From positions 102,445-166,444 of the forward strand of contig NZ_DOEH01000019.1 of the NCBI RefSeq assembly GCF_003533305.1: a stretch of 64,000 nt of DNA, written 5' to 3'. A program made the translations under genes and the position numbers. The stretch comes from Providencia sp. (GTDB taxonomy: Bacteria; Pseudomonadota; Gammaproteobacteria; Enterobacterales; Enterobacteriaceae). Positions 59,599 to 64,000 of this stretch are shown here, in pieces. Numbering within the stretch: the stretch's first letter is position 1; each line of letters starts with the position of its first letter. Under the pieces are notes generated by a model. The model was not told where the DNA came from and did not search any database. It saw nothing but the letters and a program-made list of their open reading frames with translations.

Positions 59599-61340
59599 TG
59601 CTTAAACTGTATACTATGTAATTGAGCATATGCGCCATCTTCAGCTAACAGCTTCGCATGATTCCCACGTTCAATAATATGTCCATCCTGAACGACTAGA
59701 ATTTCATCCGCATTTTCAATTGTAGACAGTCGATGAGCGATAACCAATGAAGTACGATTTTTCTGTAATTCATCAAGAGCAGCCTGGATAGCACGTTCAG
59801 ACTCGGTATCTAATGCCGATGTTGCTTCATCAAGGATCAAAATAGGAGAATCACGTAAAAGCGCACGTGCAATAGCGATACGCTGGCGCTGCCCACCAGA
59901 AAGCATCACGCCATTTTCACCAATTATGGTATCTAAGCCTTTATCCAATTTATCGATGAAGTCCATTGCATAAGCCATTTTAGCTGCTTTTTCAATCTGT
60001 TCGCGGCTATAGCTACCATCTGTTGCATAAGCAATATTATTTGCAATGGTATCGTTAAATAAATATACATGTTGCGATACTAATGCGACTTGGCTACGTA
60101 ATGATTCCAGCGTGTATTCACGAATATCATGACCATCAATGCGAATACTACCCTCATCAATGTCATAGAATCGAGTAATCAAATTTGCAATCGTTGATTT
60201 ACCAGAACCTGAACGACCGACTAAAGCAACTGATTTGCCTGCGGGTAAGGTAAATGAGATGTTATCTAACGCAGGATGATCTTTCGTTGCATAGGTAAAA
60301 GTGACATTTTCGAATTCAATATCACCTTTTACTTCTTTTAGCACTTTGGTGCCTTCATCTTTTTCTTGCTCGCTATCTAAAATAGCAAACAACGTCTGAC
60401 AAGCAGCCATACCGCGTTGGAATTGTGCGTTAACATTTGTGAGTGATTTTAAAGGGCGCATCAAGGCAAACATTGATGAAAAAACAACAGCGATAGTCCC
60501 TGACGTTAATTGCTCACGAATTTCAGGAAAGCTGGCGGCATAAAGTACAAAAGCCAATGCAAAAGACGCAATCAATTGAACAATTGGGTCTGATATAGCT
60601 GAAGCAGTCACCATTTTCATATTTTGGCGACGCATATTATTACTGACTTTACCAAAACGTTCAGTTTCAACTTTTTGCCCACCAAAAATTAAAACTTCTT
60701 TGTGCCCTTTCAACATTTGTTCAGCACTAGCAGTTACATGTCCCATACCCGTTTGCATATTTTTACTAATTGAGCGAAAACGTTTAGAAACAATACGAAT
60801 AGTGATTGAAACAACTGGTGCGATTACAATCAAAATAAGCGATAACTGCCAGCTATAATAGAACATCATCGCAAACAAACCGATGATATAAGCACTTTCA
60901 CGGATAATCGTGATTAAAGCACCTGATGACGATGAAGCAACCTGTTCAGAGTCATAGGTGATCCGAGACAATAAAGTCCCTGTTGATTGCTGATCAAAAA
61001 AACTAACTGGCATTCCCATCATATGACCAAAAAGTTTTCGGCGCATATTCATTACAACTTTGCCAGATACCCACGAGACACAATAGGTAGAAACGAAGCT
61101 AGACAAGCCACGAATAATAACCAACCCTAACACAGCTATAGGTAGCCATTTTAAAACGTCGTTATCAGCTTTATCAAAGCCTTCATCAAGTAAAGGTTTT
61201 AACAAGGAAATCATGAACGCATCGCCAGCGGCGTTAATGACAAGCGCTATCGCTGCAACGATTAAACCCGCTTTAAACGGCGCGATAATCGGCCATAAGC
61301 GACGAAATGTTTGTTTTGTAGAAAGATCTATATCATTCAT
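59595..61340 (-). CDS. msbA: Lipid A flippase MsbA
   Basis: ABC exporter that flips lipid A-core across the inner membrane. It has 581 residues (582 in E. coli). Six membrane helices occupy about 20-305, including the coupling segment around [12 protein letters not shown]. The nucleotide-binding domain has Walker [14 protein letters not shown] (near 377), the Q-loop LVSQHVYLF, signature [15 protein letters not shown], Walker [13 protein letters not shown] and H-loop [12 protein letters not shown]. It forms an essential operon with lpxK and lies about 40 bases after comEC. Confidence 0.98.
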   Translation of the reverse strand: MNDIDLSTKQTFRRLWPIIAPFKAGLIVAAIALVINAAGDAFMISLLKPLLDEGFDKADNDVLKWLPIAVLGLVIIRGLSSFVSTYCVSWVSGKVVMNMRRKLFGHMMGMPVSFFDQQSTGTLLSRITYDSEQVASSSSGALITIIRESAYIIGLFAMMFYYSWQLSLILIVIAPVVSITIRIVSKRFRSISKNMQTGMGHVTASAEQMLKGHKEVLIFGGQKVETERFGKVSNNMRRQNMKMVTASAISDPIVQLIASFALAFVLYAASFPEIREQLTSGTIAVVFSSMFALMRPLKSLTNVNAQFQRGMAACQTLFAILDSEQEKDEGTKVLKEVKGDIEFENVTFTYATKDHPALDNISFTLPAGKSVALVGRSGSGKSTIANLITRFYDIDEGSIRIDGHDIREYTLESLRSQVALVSQHVYLFNDTIANNIAYATDGSYSREQIEKAAKMAYAMDFIDKLDKGLDTIIGENGVMLSGGQRQRIAIARALLRDSPILILDEATSALDTESERAIQAALDELQKNRTSLVIAHRLSTIENADEILVVQDGHIIERGNHAKLLAEDGAYAQLHSIQFKQ

Positions 61341-61378
61341 GCTTTTATTACCAGACTTAATGTAAGCGCACTATTCTA

Positions 61379-63787
61379 CTAGGGAAATAGCAGATCACCA
61401 AACCACAGATGGTACCACCGAGGATTAATTTCATTTCGATAGCGTAAAGTATTTATTTTTTCTTTTTTAAACCATAGAGTTAACTGCCCTGTCTCAGACG
61501 TATTCAACCATTTAATATTATTCTGTTTATACCTAAAATGCACTTTATCAGCAGGTATTTTCCATGGGCTATACCGCGCAGAAGAGACTATCGCTGTCGA
61601 TGGGCTAACAGTTCTTAAAAATAATGCCGTTGAAGAAGTACTACTTCCATGATGAGGTGCAAATAAAATATCTGAACGTAATTTATTTCGATACATTGCC
61701 ACCATCATTTTTTCACCTTGTTTTTCTAAATCACCAGTGAGCAAAATTTTATGATAACCATCCGTCAATTGAATAACACACGAATCATTATTATGTGAAA
61801 TTTCAGATAACTTTTCAGGCCAAAGTACTTCAAAACTAAGTTTTCCCCATTGCCACTGTTGCCCTTTATAGCAAGGAAGATGCTTATGTTTAAATAAGTG
61901 ATTACTCACAACAACCCGTTTATCTCTTACGAAGCGACTATTTTTATTTGAATGACTTTTGCGTCCAGAATTATTATAGCGTCCAAAGCTACTACGTACA
62001 CTGAGCCATGGGTAATAATTAATGAGGTCAGTCACTCCTCCAGTATGATCTAAATGATTGTGGCTAAGAATCAGTCCCATTGGAGTAATGCTGTGATGTT
62101 TTAGAAAAGGAATAATTTGCCGTTTTGCATTACTTTCTCCCTGCCATCGATTCCCCGTATCATAGAGTAGCGCTAAATTGTTTTGCTCAATCACCACAGC
62201 TAAGCCATGACCTATATCCAATACAGTTAAGCTCCAGTCACCTCTAGGTTCTATTTCTCGCATTCTATCCGTTAATACTAAAACAATTACACACCCCAAT
62301 AAGCCAATATAATTTTTATACCAACTAAATAGGATGACTAAGGCAACTACCCAACATATTAGTAAAAAATAATAAGGAAACGTATTTAATTCAAACCAAA
62401 AACCACTTAAAAACCCCAATGGCTTCATACCAAAGCCAATAACTTCGTCAATAAAAACAAAGAGCCAATTTTGTACGTAAGTAACGGGTATCAAAAAAAT
62501 ACAAAAAATAATAGGTACGACAATCCACGAGATAAGAGGAACAAACCAAAGATTGGCGAAAAAACTCATCACGTTGATGCCTTTAAACAAAATGACTTGT
62601 ATGGGAATTAATAAAATGAGCAACCCAATCTGCAAATGAATTAACGGTAAAATTTTACTCACAATTTTTCGTTGATTCATGCTTGAAGATAGGGGAAATA
62701 CAGTAAACCAATATAATATTGCCAGTACCGCAAAACTCGACAACCAAAAACTGTCTGAAAGGATAGATAATGGATCAAAAAATAAGATACAACCGATACT
62801 CCATATCGCCCATCGCCATGAAAAGCAGTAAAACGGTTGCTTACGAATATACACCCATAACAACAATGCCAGTAATGCTCGAGTTGCAGGAATAGCAAAA
62901 TTGGATACCCAAGCGTAAAGAAAGGCAAAAATTAATCCCAGTATAATCGGTATGTTTTGACTCACTAACCTAACAGGAAACAAATACTGTAATAATCGAG
63001 CAAATAAATATCCTAAAAGATAGGACATACCGATATGCAAACCAGATATTGCAATCAGATGAGTAAGACCTGTATTTTGTAGCAATACCGAATGCTCTGG
63101 TGGCAATAAATTACGCTCACCAAACATTAAAGCGTAAATAATACCTGAATATTTAAGTGGGCTTATTCCATCAACAAACTGATTAATTACCTGCTGCCTA
63201 AAAGAACAATGCTCATTTAATATTACACTTTTCTTATTCTTTAAAGTTCCGATAACACGCTGAGCTAATTGATAGCGTTGTTGGTTAAATCCCCCTTCAT
63301 TCAATGATGAATGTAATGGATTCAATTTTGCTTGTAGTTGCCATTTCTGTCCCGCACAAATTTTTATTTTAGAATGTCCCTTTCTTTTCCATGTTGCATA
63401 CAGCGGTGGAAATACCACTATTGAATCTATATGATCAATTCGGACTTTAAGCTTTTGTTCTATGTCATCACTTAATGGAATGCTAACAACAGTGATATCT
63501 AATTGGTGGTGCTGCTTAGAAAGTAAGTTTATTTTTTGTTTTAAATCGATACCGTGCCAGCAGCCCCATAAAAAAATCATCATGATCAAAATGATAAACT
63601 TACCGATTCTATTAATTTTACAAAAAAGCAGAAACAAAAACAGGATTGCAAAAATAACTAACGTACTATTTATATTGGGTAATTTTGGTAAAAAAAGAAG
63701 GGGTAACACACCGATAATTACTGCAATCGCAGCCTCTGTATATGAAAGGGAAATCGTTTTTTTATTCTGATATTCCCCCCCATTCAT
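61379..63787 (-). CDS. comEC: DNA-uptake channel ComEC/Rec2
   Basis: Inner-membrane channel for single-stranded DNA during transformation (YcaI in E. coli; Rec2 in Haemophilus). It has 802 residues, longer than E. coli YcaI (about 754). An N-terminal DUF4131 region contains two to three helices and a soluble OB-like part. The competence domain (about 215-510) holds many membrane helices and GLTHLIAISGLHIGMSY. The C-terminal metallo-beta-lactamase domain has GHGLAVVIE, DTGNRW, LSHNHLDHTGG and FAPHHGSSTSS. The ATG follows GAGG. A perfect CRP-S palindrome lies about 141 bases upstream, tying it to Sxy and CRP. Confidence 0.94.
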   Translation of the reverse strand: MNGGEYQNKKTISLSYTEAAIAVIIGVLPLLFLPKLPNINSTLVIFAILFLFLLFCKINRIGKFIILIMMIFLWGCWHGIDLKQKINLLSKQHHQLDITVVSIPLSDDIEQKLKVRIDHIDSIVVFPPLYATWKRKGHSKIKICAGQKWQLQAKLNPLHSSLNEGGFNQQRYQLAQRVIGTLKNKKSVILNEHCSFRQQVINQFVDGISPLKYSGIIYALMFGERNLLPPEHSVLLQNTGLTHLIAISGLHIGMSYLLGYLFARLLQYLFPVRLVSQNIPIILGLIFAFLYAWVSNFAIPATRALLALLLWVYIRKQPFYCFSWRWAIWSIGCILFFDPLSILSDSFWLSSFAVLAILYWFTVFPLSSSMNQRKIVSKILPLIHLQIGLLILLIPIQVILFKGINVMSFFANLWFVPLISWIVVPIIFCIFLIPVTYVQNWLFVFIDEVIGFGMKPLGFLSGFWFELNTFPYYFLLICWVVALVILFSWYKNYIGLLGCVIVLVLTDRMREIEPRGDWSLTVLDIGHGLAVVIEQNNLALLYDTGNRWQGESNAKRQIIPFLKHHSITPMGLILSHNHLDHTGGVTDLINYYPWLSVRSSFGRYNNSGRKSHSNKNSRFVRDKRVVVSNHLFKHKHLPCYKGQQWQWGKLSFEVLWPEKLSEISHNNDSCVIQLTDGYHKILLTGDLEKQGEKMMVAMYRNKLRSDILFAPHHGSSTSSTALFLRTVSPSTAIVSSARYSPWKIPADKVHFRYKQNNIKWLNTSETGQLTLWFKKEKINTLRYRNEINPRWYHLWFGDLLFP

Positions 63788-63919
63788 ATTTTATGCCTCG
63801 TTAAGTTAATAAGATAAACGACAACATAAATTATACTTTCCTACATTTTTACTTATCTTAATTTGAAATACAAAGCCGTTCGCAAATATTGTGTTGGCTC
63901 GTATTACACCATAAATTAA

Positions 63920-63937
63920 TTGCGAAGCGCTTCGCAA
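63920..63937. promoter_or_regulatory. CRP-S (Sxy-dependent CRP) site upstream of comEC
   Basis: TTGCGAAGCGCTTCGCAA is an 18-base perfect palindrome. Its core TGCGA-N6-TCGCA is the defining CRP-S form, in which C and G replace the T and A of ordinary CRP sites. It is followed by AA, as in the consensus. It is centred about 141 bases upstream of the comEC ATG. A neighbouring gene beyond the window could share it. Confidence 0.75.
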
Positions 63938-63973
63938 AACACTCAATATTTATAAAAACCCACTTGATATATA

Positions 63974-64000
63974 CGGAGTTTGCGGAGTTTGCGGAGTTTG
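63974..64000. repeat. 9-base tandem repeat at the window edge
   Basis: CGGAGTTTG occurs three times exactly in tandem and runs off the end of the window, so the full copy number is not visible. Confidence 0.9.

Noticed and set aside
1..64000. CRISPR arrays, rRNA or tRNA genes, prophage
   Set aside because: No regularly spaced repeats, no RNA-gene signatures and no phage structural genes were seen anywhere in the window.

Overview
This 64 kb window is a stretch of core chromosome from a gamma-proteobacterium of the order Enterobacterales. It most likely comes from Morganellaceae and is Providencia-like. The reasons are an AT-rich base composition, E. coli-type proteins of matching length, and OmpA/OmpF signals nearly identical to those of enterics. 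Gene order follows the E. coli block from yccU to ycaI (comEC), with losses (no yccF, yccT, ssu operon, ycaQ or ycbJ seen) and one very large insertion. Species assignment is inference.

Layout. 0.1-6.2 kb: yccU, mgsA, helD, yccS and the competence regulator sxy (tfoX). 6.4-9.4 kb: SOS-controlled sulA, ompA, matP, and a 58-residue OrtT/GhoT-like membrane toxin gene. 9.6-16 kb: the Lon-like protease ycbZ, fabA with FadR and FabR sites, rmf (56 codons) and the pqiABC lipid-transport operon. 16-28 kb: uup, rlmKL, ycbX, zapC, pyrD, pepN and pncB. 28-33.3 kb: an ERIC element, asnS, an ompF-type porin with OmpR boxes, and aspC. 33.4-43.6 kb: one 3390-codon gene for a multidomain toxin. 43.7-48 kb: gloC, mepK, ldtD and aphA. 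48.4-55.7 kb: the mukB-mukE-mukF-cmoM operon (transcribed cmoM to mukB). 56-63.8 kb: elyC, kdsB, ycaR, a cold-shock-domain gene, lpxK, msbA and comEC.

The exceptional object is the 10.2 kb gene between aspC and gloC, which are neighbours in E. coli. From N to C terminus its product shows: a YopT-like (C58) cysteine protease-type domain (Cys46, His301, Asp322); an ExoY/edema-factor-type nucleotidyl cyclase with every catalytic signature residue; a MARTX-type C80 autoprocessing protease (His1047, Cys1092); a second C80-like segment whose catalytic positions are replaced; a second, degenerate C58-like segment; a hydrophobic TcdA/TcdB-like translocation region; and RTX calcium-binding repeats. 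No secretion, acylation or immunity gene lies beside it. Its 5' half is far richer in A+T than its 3' half.

A second theme is competence. A perfect CRP-S-type palindrome (TGCGA-N6-TCGCA) sits upstream of comEC, and an imperfect copy with the same six-base spacer sits upstream of sxy, whose product directs CRP to such sites. The rest is housekeeping: envelope building (fabA, kdsB, lpxK, msbA, pqiABC, ldtD, mepK, elyC), chromosome organisation and division (matP, mukBEF, zapC, sulA), and nucleotide, NAD and amino-acid metabolism.
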